Positions 1-10,912 are shown, numbered from the stretch's first letter. The stretch is 41,219 bases of DNA from an uncultured Eubacteriales bacterium (GCA_902790905.1 CADATO010000019.1:1-41219); one strand, 5' to 3'. Notes: a model not told the origin generated them from the sequence alone. Numbers and translations are program-made.

Positions 1-165
1 GGGAAGGCCCGTCAGCACTTACTTGCCTGCGCGTTCAGTTCTGCAGCTCAGGAGTGATGTTCGATCCGGCTGCTCCCTCGGCCCCGGGCTCACACCATCC
101 CCGGTTCGCTGTACCTTCTGCAGCGCGTCTACTGTCTCCGTCAACGCCTTTGGTCTTTTCAGTTG
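1..165 (-). promoter_or_regulatory. T-box riboswitch leader (5' part), probably of ileS
   Basis: Read on the minus strand this is a textbook T-box Stem I followed by the start of the downstream linker. Visible elements are the AGUA of the 5' internal loop (near 130-135), the distal loop GGGAUGGUGUGAGCCC (about 86-102), the specifier loop and CUGAG (about 46-62), and the linker GUAAGUGCUGACGGG (about 8-22). The specifier context GAAC-AUC-A places an AUC (isoleucine) codon at 56-58. T-box leaders sense uncharged tRNA and control aminoacyl-tRNA synthetase or amino-acid genes. The antiterminator and the coding gene lie off the left edge, so ileS is an inference; a CAU (His) reading one base earlier is less likely. 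Confidence 0.85.
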
Positions 166-170
166 TATTT

Positions 171-199
171 ATACTATATCAGCGGCTGCGGTTTGTCAA
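171..199 (-). promoter_or_regulatory. Sigma-A promoter of the T-box transcript
   Basis: On the minus strand a perfect TTGACA (-35, 194-199) is followed after 17 bp by TAGTAT (-10, 171-176). Transcription would start near 164, a few bases before the T-box Stem I, which supports both calls. Confidence 0.75.
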
Positions 200-268
200 C
201 AGGGTTTTGTGTCTTTTTAACAATACTTTTCCATTGTTTTCGTATGCGCCGACAGTTTCGGCCATGAC

Positions 269-310
269 ACAGAAAAGGCGGGGAGCATACTGCTTCCCCG
301 TCCCTTCTGT
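269..310 (-). terminator. Hairpin terminator after 4-hydroxybutyryl-CoA dehydratase
   Basis: An imperfect inverted repeat (ACAGAA...TTCTGT outside, GGGGAGCA/TGCTTCCCC inside) lies about 25 bases after the stop codon of abfD. The U tract is short (CTTTTCT within the 3' arm), so it is a terminator-like stem of moderate quality. It separates abfD from the T-box promoter. Confidence 0.6.
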
Positions 311-334
311 ATATAATTGCAATGGGTTTCTTTA

Positions 335-1810
335 TCAGTCCTCAATGCCGGTGATATCTTTGGCAAGCTGCTTCTTTCCCTGGATGTTGCCCTGGCGCTG
401 GATCATGATACGCTGCGCCTGCGGGGAACCTGCGCCGTGCAGGGACTCTGTTCTGTAGCCGACAGCCGAGGAGCCGAGGCACATGTTCTCGATGAAACGC
501 ATGACGCGCTGACGGTTTTCTGTCGGGATCGCCGGGTTCGCTGCGAAGAACTTGTCGCAGATCTGGCCGATGGTCTCGCCGTTGCGGCCGACGACTGTCT
601 CGGAGTCAAAGTCGGACTCAGCCGGCATGGTGACCATGAGGCCGCCCGCGATGTCTTCCGCCAGACGAGCGATCTCGTAGGGGAATCTGGTGACGTTCTG
701 CTTGCAGACGTTGGCCAGGAGCAGGTCGATCTGGTAGTTGCCGGCCTTGGTCTTCCAGCCTTCTGCGGAGCAGGCAATACCGCAGCAGTACAGGGTCTCG
801 TTGAGGTGGGTCATCTCGATCAGCTTGTCCTTGATGTGGGAAGCCTTCTCAGCCCCGTTGTACTCAGCAGCCAGAGCAGCCGCGCCGATGAGGACGTCGC
901 CGACACCGACCTTGCAGCCGCCGTAGCTCTGACGGTGGTAGCCTGCAAAACGCTCGACCAGCATGTTGGCAAATTCGTATTCGCCGTTCATGAAGACGTA
1001 CTTGCTCGGGATGAAGACATGGTCGAAGACGACGAGCGCTTCCTGGCCGCCGAACTTCTTGTTGCCGACGTCGATGCTGCCTTCTTCCATCTTACGGGTG
1101 TCGCAGCTCTGACGGCCGTAGATCATGTAAACGCCTTCCGCGTCGGAGGGGCAGGCGAAGGACAGTGCCCAGTCCTTATCGTTCTCGCCCATGGACTGTG
1201 TCGGCATGATCAGGTGCCAGTGGGAGTTGACAGCACCGGTCTGGTGCGCCTTGGCGCCGCAGACGACAATACCGTCTTCTCTCTGCTCGACGACGTGGAC
1301 GAACAGGTCGGCATCTTCCTGCTGGTGCGGTGCCTTGGAGCGGTCGCCCTTCGGGTCGGTCATCGCGCCGTCGACGGTGTAGTCCGCTTCCTGCATTTCG
1401 ATCAGGAAGTTCTTGAAGTTTTCATGGTAGCTTGTGCCGTATTTCTCGTCGATCTCGAAGGATGTGGAGTAAACAGCGTTGAATGCGTCCATACCAACGC
1501 AGCGCTGGAAGCAGCTGGCGGTCTTCTGGCCGAGCAGTCTCTGCATCTTGACCTTCTTGATCAGGTCATCGGGACCCTGGTGTAGATGCGTGAAACGGTT
1601 GACGGTGTGACCGGTCAGGTTGGACGTTGCGGTCATGAGGTCTTTGTACTCCTCCTGCTGTGCGAGTTCATAGGTCATCGCCAGGCAGTTGATGGAGGGG
1701 CGGATGATCGGATGATCCACCCAGTTGTCGATCTTTTCACCGAACATGTAAACTCTGGTGCCGAGCTTACGCAGGGATTCGATGTACTGTTCTGCAGTCA
1801 TAAGTGCCAT
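335..1810 (-). CDS. abfD: 4-hydroxybutyryl-CoA dehydratase / vinylacetyl-CoA delta-isomerase
   Basis: This 491-residue protein belongs to the flavin and [4Fe-4S] family that dehydrates 4-hydroxybutyryl-CoA to crotonyl-CoA by a ketyl-radical mechanism and isomerises vinylacetyl-CoA. The cluster ligands known from the Clostridium aminobutyricum enzyme are visible: C100 and C104 (CFQRC), H292 and C299 (HRQSYGGC), and the catalytic residues E257, Y296 and E455 are present too. Length matches the family. The ATG at 1810 has AAGGAGG nine bases upstream on the minus strand. The gene follows PFOR on the same strand after a 75-bp gap with a hairpin. In fermentation it links succinate, 4-aminobutyrate or 4-hydroxybutyrate to crotonyl-CoA and butyrate, consistent with the butyrate kinase at the other end of the window. 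Confidence 0.96.
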   Translation of the reverse strand: MALMTAEQYIESLRKLGTRVYMFGEKIDNWVDHPIIRPSINCLAMTYELAQQEEYKDLMTATSNLTGHTVNRFTHLHQGPDDLIKKVKMQRLLGQKTASCFQRCVGMDAFNAVYSTSFEIDEKYGTSYHENFKNFLIEMQEADYTVDGAMTDPKGDRSKAPHQQEDADLFVHVVEQREDGIVVCGAKAHQTGAVNSHWHLIMPTQSMGENDKDWALSFACPSDAEGVYMIYGRQSCDTRKMEEGSIDVGNKKFGGQEALVVFDHVFIPSKYVFMNGEYEFANMLVERFAGYHRQSYGGCKVGVGDVLIGAAALAAEYNGAEKASHIKDKLIEMTHLNETLYCCGIACSAEGWKTKAGNYQIDLLLANVCKQNVTRFPYEIARLAEDIAGGLMVTMPAESDFDSETVVGRNGETIGQICDKFFAANPAIPTENRQRVMRFIENMCLGSSAVGYRTESLHGAGSPQAQRIMIQRQGNIQGKKQLAKDITGIED

Positions 1811-1835
1811 AGTGTGATTCCTCCTTAGTAAACAT

Positions 1836-1870
1836 GATTTCAGAAGGCGCGCGGGGCACCTTCTGAAATC
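1836..1870 (-). repeat. Intercistronic hairpin between PFOR and abfD
   Basis: A perfect 12-bp inverted repeat (1836-1847 and 1859-1870) with an 11-base loop sits between the PFOR stop and the abfD ribosome binding site. On the minus strand the 3' arm is followed by ATGTTTACTA, not a U tract, so it is more likely a processing or stabilising stem, or a leaky attenuator, than a full terminator. Confidence 0.6.
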
Positions 1871-1885
1871 TGTTCGTTCTTTGGT

Positions 1886-4800
1886 TTATCTGTTTGCCAG
1901 AGTCTTGTAGCTCTCAAGACGCTCTTTGGCATCGTTGGCCGCCTTGGCGTAGAGTTCTTCCGCCTTTTCGGGGAAGGAGAGAGCCAGGGAAGCGAAACGG
2001 TTTTCGCCCATGAGGAACGCGTGGAAGTCGCCTGTGGGCTCCTTGCTGTCGAGCGTGAAGGGGTTTTTGCCTTCCTTCTTGAGATCCGGATTGTATCTGT
2101 ACAGGTGCCAGTAGCCGCACTCGACTGCCTTCTTCTCTTCGAGCTGAGACAGACCCATGCCGACCTTCGGACCCTGCTCGATGCAGGGGCAGTAGCAGAT
2201 GACGATGGACGGACCGTTGTAAGCTTCCGCTTCGCGGATCGCCTTCAGGGTCTGTGCCGGATCTGCGCCCATCGCGACCTGTGCGACGTAGACGTAGCCG
2301 TAGCTCATAGCCATCATGCCGAGGTCCTTCTTCTTGGTGTCCTTGCCGCCTGCCGCGAACTTCGCGATCGCTGCGGTGTTGGTCGCCTTGGAGGACTGAC
2401 CGCCGGTGTTGGAGTAAACTTCGGTATCCAGAACGAGGACGTTGACGTCTTCGCCTGCAGCCAGGACGTGGTCCAGACCGCCGTAACCGATGTCGTATGC
2501 CCAGCCGTCGCCGCCGAATGCCCAGACGCTCTTCTTGGTCAGGAATTCTTTGTTCTGACGGATGAATGCAGCTTCTTCGCTGTCATTGCCTTCGATTGCT
2601 GCGAGCAGATCATCGGAGACCTTGCGGGAAACTTCCGGATCCATCGCGTTGTCGAGGTATGCCTGGCATGCATCGACAGCTACGCCGGCGTCTTTAAGTG
2701 CGTTGACTTTGTCGACGAGTTCGCGCTTGACAGCAGCCTGACCGAGGAAGTAGCCGTATGCGTACTCAGCGTTGTCCTCGAAGAGGGACATTGCCCATGC
2801 CGGACCGCAGCCCTTCTTGTCCGTGCAGTACGGGGAGCTCGGGGTGGAGCCGCCGTAAGCGGAGGAGCAGCCGGATGCGTTGGTGATGTACATACGGTCA
2901 CCGAACAGCTGTGTGACGAGCTTGATGTACGGTGTCTCTGCACAGCCTGCGCATGCGCCGGAGAACTCGAAGTAGGGCTTGAAGAACTGGCTGCTCTTGA
3001 CGTTCTTGTCGCTGGCAGCGTCTTCCTTTACGGTGACAGTCTCAACTGCGTATTCCCAGTTGTCAGCTTCCTTGAGTTGGGTCGCGAGCGGCTTCATGCT
3101 GATCGCCTTTTCCTTTGCCGGGCAGCAGTTGACGCAGCTGCCGCAGCCCGTGCAGTCGAGCGGGGAGACCTGGATGCGGTACTGATATTTGCTCATATCC
3201 TTACCGGTCGCGGTCTTTGTTTCAAAACCTTCCGGAGCAGCAGCGACTTCTGCTTCGTCCAGCAGGACCGGACGGATCGCTGCATGCGGGCAGACGTAGG
3301 AGCACATGTTGCACTGGATGCACTTGGTCATATCCCATTCGGGGACATCGACGGCAGCGCCGCGCTTCTCGTACTTGGTGGTGCCTGCCGGCCATGTGCC
3401 GTCTTCGATACCGTATTTCATCATGGTGCCGACGGACAGCTTGTCGCCTTCCTGACGGTTCATCGGGATGACAACGTCTCTGATGAAGTCCGGAACGTCC
3501 TTCTCGACGATGGTGTCCGGAGCGTCAGCCCAGTCAGCCGGGATCTCGACTTCGACGAGTTCGTTGATACCGTGGTCGATGGAAGCGTTGTTCTTGTCAA
3601 CGATCTCCTGACCCTTCTTCTTGAAGTAGGTCTTGTAGATCGCGTCTTTCATTTCCTGAACAGCCTGGTCGATCGGAATGATGTCAGCCAGTTTGAAGAA
3701 TGCTGCCTGCAGGATGGTGTTGGTGCGGTTGCCAAGGCCGATGTTGCGGGCGATGTCGATCGCGTTGATGATGTACAGCTTCGCATGCTTCGCAGCCAGG
3801 GCTCTCTTCATGCTGCCGGGCAGGTGCTCGCCGAGTTCTTCGGGGCTCCACTGGCAGTTGAGCAGGAATGTGCCGCCTTCCTTGAGGGTGGCGACCATGT
3901 CGTAGTTGTTGACGTAGCTCGGGTTGTGGCAGGCGACGAAGTCAGCAGCCTGTACGAGGTACGGCGCACGGATCGGATCCTTGCCAAAACGCAGATGGGA
4001 CTGGGTCAGACCGCCGGACTTCTTGGAGTCGTAGACGAAGTAAGCCTGGCAGTACATATCTGTCGCACGGCCGATGATCTTGACGGAGTTCTTGTTCGCA
4101 CCGACGGTACCATCGGAACCCATGCCCCAGAACTCAGCGCTGCGCTGCCCTTCGGGAGCGGTGTTGGGCTCTTCTGTGACCGGCAGGGAAGTGTTGGTGA
4201 CTTCGTCAACGATACCGATGGTGAAGTTCGCCTTCGGGTTGTCGAGTTTGAGGTTGTCAAATGCAGCGATGATCTGGCCCGGGGTGGTGTCCTTGGAGGA
4301 CAGGCCGTAACGGCCGCCGACGATGACCATCGGCATATCCTTTTCTCTGTACAGGGTCATGATGTCCTGATAGAGCGGCTCGCCGAGGGAACCTGGTTCT
4401 TTGGTTCTGTCGAGAACAGCGATCTTCTTGCAGGTTTCGGGAACTGCTGCGAGGAAGTGCTCGACGGAGAACGGTCTGTAGAGGTGGACGTTGATCATGC
4501 CGACTTTCTCGCCGCGGCTGACCAGCAGGTCGATCGCTTCCTTAGCGGTCTCAGCTGCACTGCCCATCAGAACGATGACACGTTCAGCATCTTCAGCACC
4601 GTAGTAGTTGAAGAGTTTGTATTCTCTGCCAGTCAGCTCGCTGATGGCTTTCATGTACTTTTCGACGATCGCCGGAACCTCAGCAAACTTCGTGTTGCAG
4701 GCTTCTCTTGCCTGGAAGAAGATGTCGGGGTTGACGGTGGTGCCGCGGGTAGCCGGATGTTCCGGGTTGAGGGAGTTCTTTCTGAATGCCTTCAGGGACT

Positions 4801-5392
4801 CCATGTTCACCAGCGGACGGAGGTCTTCGTAGTCCAGCGCTTCGATCTTCTGGATCTCGTGGCTGGTACGGAAACCATCAAAGAAATGAAGGAATGCCAT
4901 GCGGGCATCGATCGCTGCCAGATGTGCAACAGCACCGAGGTCCATGACTTCCTGCGGGGACGAAGAAGCGAGCAGGGAGAAGCCTGTGCTTCTGACGCCC
5001 ATGACGTCACTGTGGTCACCGAAGATGGACAGCGCATGCGCCGACAGGGTTCTTGCGGAGACGTGGAAAACGCCCGGGAGCATTTCGCCCGCGATCTTGT
5101 ACATATTCGGGATCATAAGGAGCAGCCCCTGGGAAGCGGTGTAGGTGGTGGTCAGAGCACCGGACTGAAGAGACCCGTGGACTGTACCAGCAGCGCCGCC
5201 TTCGGACTGCATTTCGACAACCTGTACGGGCTGACCGAACAGGTTTTTCTTGCCGTTCGCTGCCCACTCGTCCACATGTTCCGCCATGGGAGAAGAGGGA
5301 GTGATCGGGAAGATGCCGGCTACTTCGGTGAACGCATAAGAAATATATGCAGCTGCCTCGTTGCCGTCCATGATTTCAAAGTGCTTAGGCAT
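1886..5392 (-). CDS. nifJ: Pyruvate:ferredoxin (flavodoxin) oxidoreductase, single-chain
   Basis: The 1168-residue protein is a full-length one-chain PFOR, which oxidises pyruvate with CoA to acetyl-CoA and CO2 and reduces ferredoxin. The N-terminus carries the pyruvate-binding domain (GIFPITPSSPMAEHVDEWA). Two ferredoxin-type cluster motifs lie at about residues 689-700 (CIQCNMCSYVCP) and 745-757 (CTGCGSCVNCCP). The cysteines of the proximal cluster begin near 812 (CAGCAETP), and the thiamine diphosphate site near 960 (GDGWAYDIGYGGLDH, then EVYSNTGGQ). An AGGAGG ribosome site precedes the ATG. It has its own promoter and probably reads through to abfD. It is cytoplasmic and central to anaerobic carbon metabolism; use of strong codons fits high expression. 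Confidence 0.97.
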   Translation of the reverse strand: MPKHFEIMDGNEAAAYISYAFTEVAGIFPITPSSPMAEHVDEWAANGKKNLFGQPVQVVEMQSEGGAAGTVHGSLQSGALTTTYTASQGLLLMIPNMYKIAGEMLPGVFHVSARTLSAHALSIFGDHSDVMGVRSTGFSLLASSSPQEVMDLGAVAHLAAIDARMAFLHFFDGFRTSHEIQKIEALDYEDLRPLVNMESLKAFRKNSLNPEHPATRGTTVNPDIFFQAREACNTKFAEVPAIVEKYMKAISELTGREYKLFNYYGAEDAERVIVLMGSAAETAKEAIDLLVSRGEKVGMINVHLYRPFSVEHFLAAVPETCKKIAVLDRTKEPGSLGEPLYQDIMTLYREKDMPMVIVGGRYGLSSKDTTPGQIIAAFDNLKLDNPKANFTIGIVDEVTNTSLPVTEEPNTAPEGQRSAEFWGMGSDGTVGANKNSVKIIGRATDMYCQAYFVYDSKKSGGLTQSHLRFGKDPIRAPYLVQAADFVACHNPSYVNNYDMVATLKEGGTFLLNCQWSPEELGEHLPGSMKRALAAKHAKLYIINAIDIARNIGLGNRTNTILQAAFFKLADIIPIDQAVQEMKDAIYKTYFKKKGQEIVDKNNASIDHGINELVEVEIPADWADAPDTIVEKDVPDFIRDVVIPMNRQEGDKLSVGTMMKYGIEDGTWPAGTTKYEKRGAAVDVPEWDMTKCIQCNMCSYVCPHAAIRPVLLDEAEVAAAPEGFETKTATGKDMSKYQYRIQVSPLDCTGCGSCVNCCPAKEKAISMKPLATQLKEADNWEYAVETVTVKEDAASDKNVKSSQFFKPYFEFSGACAGCAETPYIKLVTQLFGDRMYITNASGCSSAYGGSTPSSPYCTDKKGCGPAWAMSLFEDNAEYAYGYFLGQAAVKRELVDKVNALKDAGVAVDACQAYLDNAMDPEVSRKVSDDLLAAIEGNDSEEAAFIRQNKEFLTKKSVWAFGGDGWAYDIGYGGLDHVLAAGEDVNVLVLDTEVYSNTGGQSSKATNTAAIAKFAAGGKDTKKKDLGMMAMSYGYVYVAQVAMGADPAQTLKAIREAEAYNGPSIVICYCPCIEQGPKVGMGLSQLEEKKAVECGYWHLYRYNPDLKKEGKNPFTLDSKEPTGDFHAFLMGENRFASLALSFPEKAEELYAKAANDAKERLESYKTLANR

Positions 5393-5450
5393 GTCATTTC
5401 CTCCTGAACATTATCCTTAACATTGATTATATGAGTTGGCGTATATCAGA

Positions 5451-5511
5451 CTGATCCGCTTATACCGGATCAACTATGGCTACTATATTTATTAGAAGAA
5501 GGGTTTGTCAA
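5451..5511 (-). promoter_or_regulatory. PFOR promoter and leader hairpin
   Basis: On the minus strand TTGACA (5506-5511) and TATAGT (5482-5487) are spaced by 18 bp. The predicted transcript has a leader of about 80 bases containing a perfect 7-bp stem (TGATCCG/CGGATCA, 5451-5471). The remaining interval up to the next gene at 5740 shows no gene; it contains one copy of GCGATTCC (5529-5536). Confidence 0.65.
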
Positions 5512-5739
5512 TTGTTTCGCCAGTAATTGCGATTCCTTAATAAATGCATACCCGTTCCAACATTTTCTTATATTACTCACAGGTTGTTACAGACTTGTCA
5601 TTGTCGAGGCATGGTTTCGGCCTGATCAGGGAAAAGATTTTTTGAACAGCGTCCAGAAAATATGGTTTTTCATCCGCAGGAAGGATTGCAAATGCAGTGT
5701 ATTTGTGCGAAAATACTGACATAAAAAGAGAGACTTTTT

Positions 5740-6570
5740 ATGATTGAGGGGAAAAACAGTGAACTGCATAACACTGCACCGGAGACCTTCGATAAGGAGG
5801 CCTGCCTTGATGCAGTCAGAAAACCGCCCCGGTCCAGGATCCGCAAGATCTACATCGGGCGTCTTGTGACGCGCTGTTTTATCTTCGCGGCGACGGTGTT
5901 CATCGCGTTCCGCTGGCCGTCGCAGCTGGATGTGCTGAAGGGCTGGAACTTCTTCAAGCATCTCTCGGTCTTCCATCTGCTGTGGGGGCTGTGGGTCTTC
6001 GATATGCTGCTGCAGCTGATCCCGGTGGGCACGCGGCTGGCGCTCGGTTCGCAGAAGCTGTTCAAGATGCGATTCCGCCCCATCAAAGAGGCAATCGACC
6101 ACATCAACCTGCGCAAGTACATCATCGAGACGACCAAAGCGGCCTACAAGGTTTTTATCATCTTTGCGGCCGGGATCATCGCGCTCATCGTGCTGCGGGA
6201 GACGAATGTCATCGACGACAGGGTGCTGTTCCTGATTACCGTGGCGTTCTACGTGTGCGATCTGATCTGCGTGCTGATCTGGTGCCCGTTCCGGCTGATC
6301 CTGCACAACCGGTGCTGCACGACATGCCGGATCTTCAACTGGGACCATCTCATGATGTTCACACCGATGCTGGCGATGCGCGGTTTCTTTTCGCAATCGC
6401 TGATCCTGATGGCCTTTGCGGTGTGGCTCGTCTGGGAGCTGTGTGTCATGATGTTCCCCGAGAGGTTCTGGGAGCACTCCAACGAAGCGCTCAGCTGCGC
6501 GAACTGCACGGACAAACTCTGCACGCAGTACTGTCAGAAACTACGCAAATCCAACAATCTGGTGATCTAG
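5740..6570 (+). CDS. Multi-pass membrane protein with Cys-rich C-terminus, unknown function
   Basis: I do not recognise the family. The 276-residue product has about five hydrophobic segments, near residues 42-60, 77-98, 137-155, 162-184 and 205-240, separated by basic loops, so it is an integral membrane protein. Cysteines are concentrated at the membrane exit (C-C-T-T-C near residue 192) and in a C-terminal tail with CANC and CTQYC, a spacing that could bind zinc or an iron-sulfur cluster. The ribosome binding site is poor (AAGAGAGA). It is 41 bp upstream of msrB on the same strand and may be co-transcribed, which hints at a redox or stress context, but that is only positional evidence. Confidence 0.75.
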   Translation: MIEGKNSELHNTAPETFDKEACLDAVRKPPRSRIRKIYIGRLVTRCFIFAATVFIAFRWPSQLDVLKGWNFFKHLSVFHLLWGLWVFDMLLQLIPVGTRLALGSQKLFKMRFRPIKEAIDHINLRKYIIETTKAAYKVFIIFAAGIIALIVLRETNVIDDRVLFLITVAFYVCDLICVLIWCPFRLILHNRCCTTCRIFNWDHLMMFTPMLAMRGFFSQSLILMAFAVWLVWELCVMMFPERFWEHSNEALSCANCTDKLCTQYCQKLRKSNNLVI

Positions 6571-6611
6571 GAATCGCTCTGCATCAGCGGGACAAAAGAA
6601 AGGATGTAAGC

Positions 6612-7109
6612 ATGACGGACAATACCCGGAAAACTGCTGCGGGCGGTGCACGCGTGGCGGATTATAATAAGGAAACCAAAGAGGAGCGCCTTGCCCGCAT
6701 CGGCAGGGCGTCTTTTGAAGTGACGCAGAACGCGGCCACGGAACCGCCGTTCACAGGCGCATACGATCACTTCTTTGAGAAGGGGATCTATGTGGATGTC
6801 GTGAGCGGAGAGCCGCTCTTCTGTTCGCTTGACAAATACGACAGCGGCTGCGGCTGGCCCGCGTTCGCGAAGCCGATCGGCAAAGGGGCGGTGAAAGAGC
6901 ACCTGGATCTGTCGTACGGCATGTACCGCACGGAGGTGCGCAGCGCGGAAGCTTCGTCGCACCTCGGGCATGTTTTTACGGACGGCCCGGAGGAACAGGG
7001 CGGGCTGCGGTACTGCATCAATGCGGCTGCACTGCGTTTCATTCCGTATGACAGGATGGAGGAAGAGGGATACGGCGACTTTCTGGCACTCTTTGAAGAC
7101 GGACAGTAG
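6612..7109 (+). CDS. msrB: Peptide-methionine (R)-S-oxide reductase MsrB
   Basis: The 165-residue protein is a stand-alone MsrB, which reduces the R-epimer of methionine sulfoxide in proteins. Key motifs are present: SGCGWPAF (with the likely resolving cysteine), [10 protein letters not shown], and the catalytic motif [11 protein letters not shown] near residue 136. The zinc-binding CxxC pairs of one MsrB subtype are absent. The ATG at 6612 follows an AAAGGA ribosome site; an upstream open frame in the same phase overlaps the membrane protein gene and is not needed. No MsrA domain is fused. A strong terminator follows at 7152. Confidence 0.95.
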   Translation: MTDNTRKTAAGGARVADYNKETKEERLARIGRASFEVTQNAATEPPFTGAYDHFFEKGIYVDVVSGEPLFCSLDKYDSGCGWPAFAKPIGKGAVKEHLDLSYGMYRTEVRSAEASSHLGHVFTDGPEEQGGLRYCINAAALRFIPYDRMEEEGYGDFLALFEDGQ

Positions 7110-7151
7110 TTTAAAAGCGGAAGCCTCCTGATCAGGACTCCATGAACAAAG

Positions 7152-7183
7152 CCCCTGCGGCACGGTGCTGCAGGGGTCTTTTT
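7152..7183 (+). terminator. Rho-independent terminator after msrB
   Basis: CCCCTGC...GCAGGGG forms a GC-rich stem with an inner GCAC/GTGC extension, directly followed by TCTTTTTG. It closes the membrane protein-msrB unit. Confidence 0.9.
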
Positions 7184-7281
7184 GTCACCTGAATCCGCCG
7201 AAAAGGCTGGAAAATGGGGAATATAAGAATTCGTTATGTTTTAATACACTTTCTTTAATAACACATACTGGCTGTTTGAGG

Positions 7282-7725
7282 GTAGACGGCTTTGCACCGC
7301 AGTTCGTCGGTATTGCACTGTTCTTCTTCGCATTCACAACCATTCTGAACCAGAACTACAGTGCTAACACCTACATGAGCTGGTTCTTCCGTGATAGAGA
7401 AGTACAGCCGATGTGGTCCAAGTGGGTTGTCAACATCATCTACCTCGTCTGCCCGATCATTGGTGCATTCTTCACCATGCAGGGCGCATGGGATGTCGGT
7501 GACGTTGGTATCGGCCTCACAGTCTGGGTCAACACCCTGTTCCTCATCTTCTTCGGTCTGGTGCCCTGCAGAAAGCTCCTCAAGAACTTCGAGATGCATC
7601 AGAAGGCTGGCGAAGACGAAATCTTCGACCCGGACGAATTCGAAGGCGAAACCTTCGACAATGCAGACCTCGATCTGTGGCGCGACATTCGCGATGGCTA
7701 TCGCAAGGGCGCTCTGAAGGAGTAA
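7282..7725 (+). pseudogene. C-terminal remnant of an AGCS sodium:amino-acid symporter
   Basis: From about 7282 an open frame encodes roughly 147 residues resembling the last membrane helices and tail of the alanine/glycine:cation symporter family (AlsT-like). It has the family-typical FFFAFTTIL helix, a second helix (YLVCPIIGAFFTM), a third (LTVWVNTLFLIFFGLV), then an acidic tail. The N-terminal two thirds, with the substrate- and sodium-binding helices, are missing. Upstream, 7184-7281 is AT-rich, has no convincing ribosome site and abuts the msrB terminator. The reading frame itself is uninterrupted and ends at a normal stop followed by a terminator. It is most simply a 5'-deleted gene; a recent deletion or an assembly join are both possible. 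Confidence 0.7.
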
Positions 7726-7757
7726 GCATTATTACCCCCCTAACGCACTGGCATATA

Positions 7758-7789
7758 AAAAACTGCCCGGGAATTCCCGGGCAGTTTTT
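7758..7789. terminator. Bidirectional terminator between symporter remnant and clpB
   Basis: A perfect 32-bp palindrome (AAAAACTGCCCGGG and its complement around GAATTC) gives a GC-rich stem with U tracts in both directions. It serves the convergent symporter remnant and clpB. Confidence 0.92.
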
Positions 7790-7841
7790 ATGTACAGACT
7801 ATACAGGCGTTGTTACGGCATTCATGCCGGCATCGGGTGAT

Positions 7842-10439
<2,598 letters not shown>

Positions 10440-10559
10440 TGCTGTCTGTTTCCTCCTTGAAAAAGGGTCTTTCCGTCTTTCACATTTCATGGCGGCCTTG
10501 CCGCGTTTTCTGTGTCTAAATTCATTGTAAATGTGCGATTCCAAAAAGTAAACAAAAAT

Positions 10560-10586
10560 TTAGCACTCAATAAAAAAGAGTGCTAA
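10560..10586. promoter_or_regulatory. CIRCE operator (HrcA binding site)
   Basis: TTAGCACTC-N9-GAGTGCTAA is an exact match to the CIRCE consensus, with a spacer of nine A/T bases. It lies about 120 bp upstream of clpB and only 14 bp from the -35 of the divergent promoter at 10600, so HrcA may also influence the replication-gene operon. Confidence 0.97.
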
Positions 10587-10599
10587 CAAACATATTATT

Positions 10600-10629
10600 T
10601 TGCAGTTGCGCCAATTGCTGTGTTATAAT
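10600..10629 (+). promoter_or_regulatory. Promoter of the tmk-holB-ricT operon
   Basis: TTGCAG (10600-10605), an 18-bp spacer and a perfect TATAAT (10624-10629) precede the small membrane protein gene by about 75 bp. Confidence 0.65.
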
Positions 10630-10706
10630 ATTTTGTCTTGGAATGCGCACTTAACTGCGGCGCATGGACAACCAGCAGGAACGACAGAAAAGGAGGTGCG
10701 GTAAAG

Positions 10707-10895
10707 GTGGATATTATGCAGATCCTGCGGATCGCTTTTGTGATCATGCTTTGCGTACCGGTCGCCTATATCGCGTATATTCTGATCGATCAGCTGCTTG
10801 ACCTGCTCAAACAGACCACAGGCGCTTCCGGGAAGACAAAAACGAACAGCCGTAAAAAGCGTACATCAGGAAGCAGCAGAAAACCCAGACGGTAG
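10707..10895 (+). CDS. Small membrane protein with basic tail, unknown function
   Basis: A GTG start at 10707 lies ten bases after AAGGAGG (10690-10696), giving a 62-residue protein. An ATG at 10716 is the alternative, but it is too far from that site. One hydrophobic segment spans about residues 6-29 (FVIMLCVPVAYIAYIL), followed by an amphipathic stretch and a tail of about 25 residues rich in Lys, Arg, Ser and Thr. I know no family for it. It is the first gene of the operon, 17 bp before tmk. The single membrane anchor with a positively charged end could contact nucleic acid or phospholipid head groups, but this is speculation. Confidence 0.65.
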   Translation: MDIMQILRIAFVIMLCVPVAYIAYILIDQLLDLLKQTTGASGKTKTNSRKKRTSGSSRKPRR

Positions 10896-10912
10896 GAAGG
10901 CCGGAGACGACT

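Noticed and set aside
54-458. Plus-strand open frames at the left edge
   Set aside because: They run through the T-box leader and the end of abfD in antisense and have no coding features.
2021-5407. Very long open frame antisense to PFOR (over 1100 codons), and similar ones antisense to clpB and the hydroxylase genes
   Set aside because: They mirror strongly codon-biased real genes in GC-rich DNA, have no ribosome sites, and encode no recognisable domains.
7165-7281. Start of the symporter remnant at a GTG inside the msrB terminator
   Set aside because: It has no ribosome site, encodes a non-family sequence of about 39 residues and overlaps a strong terminator.
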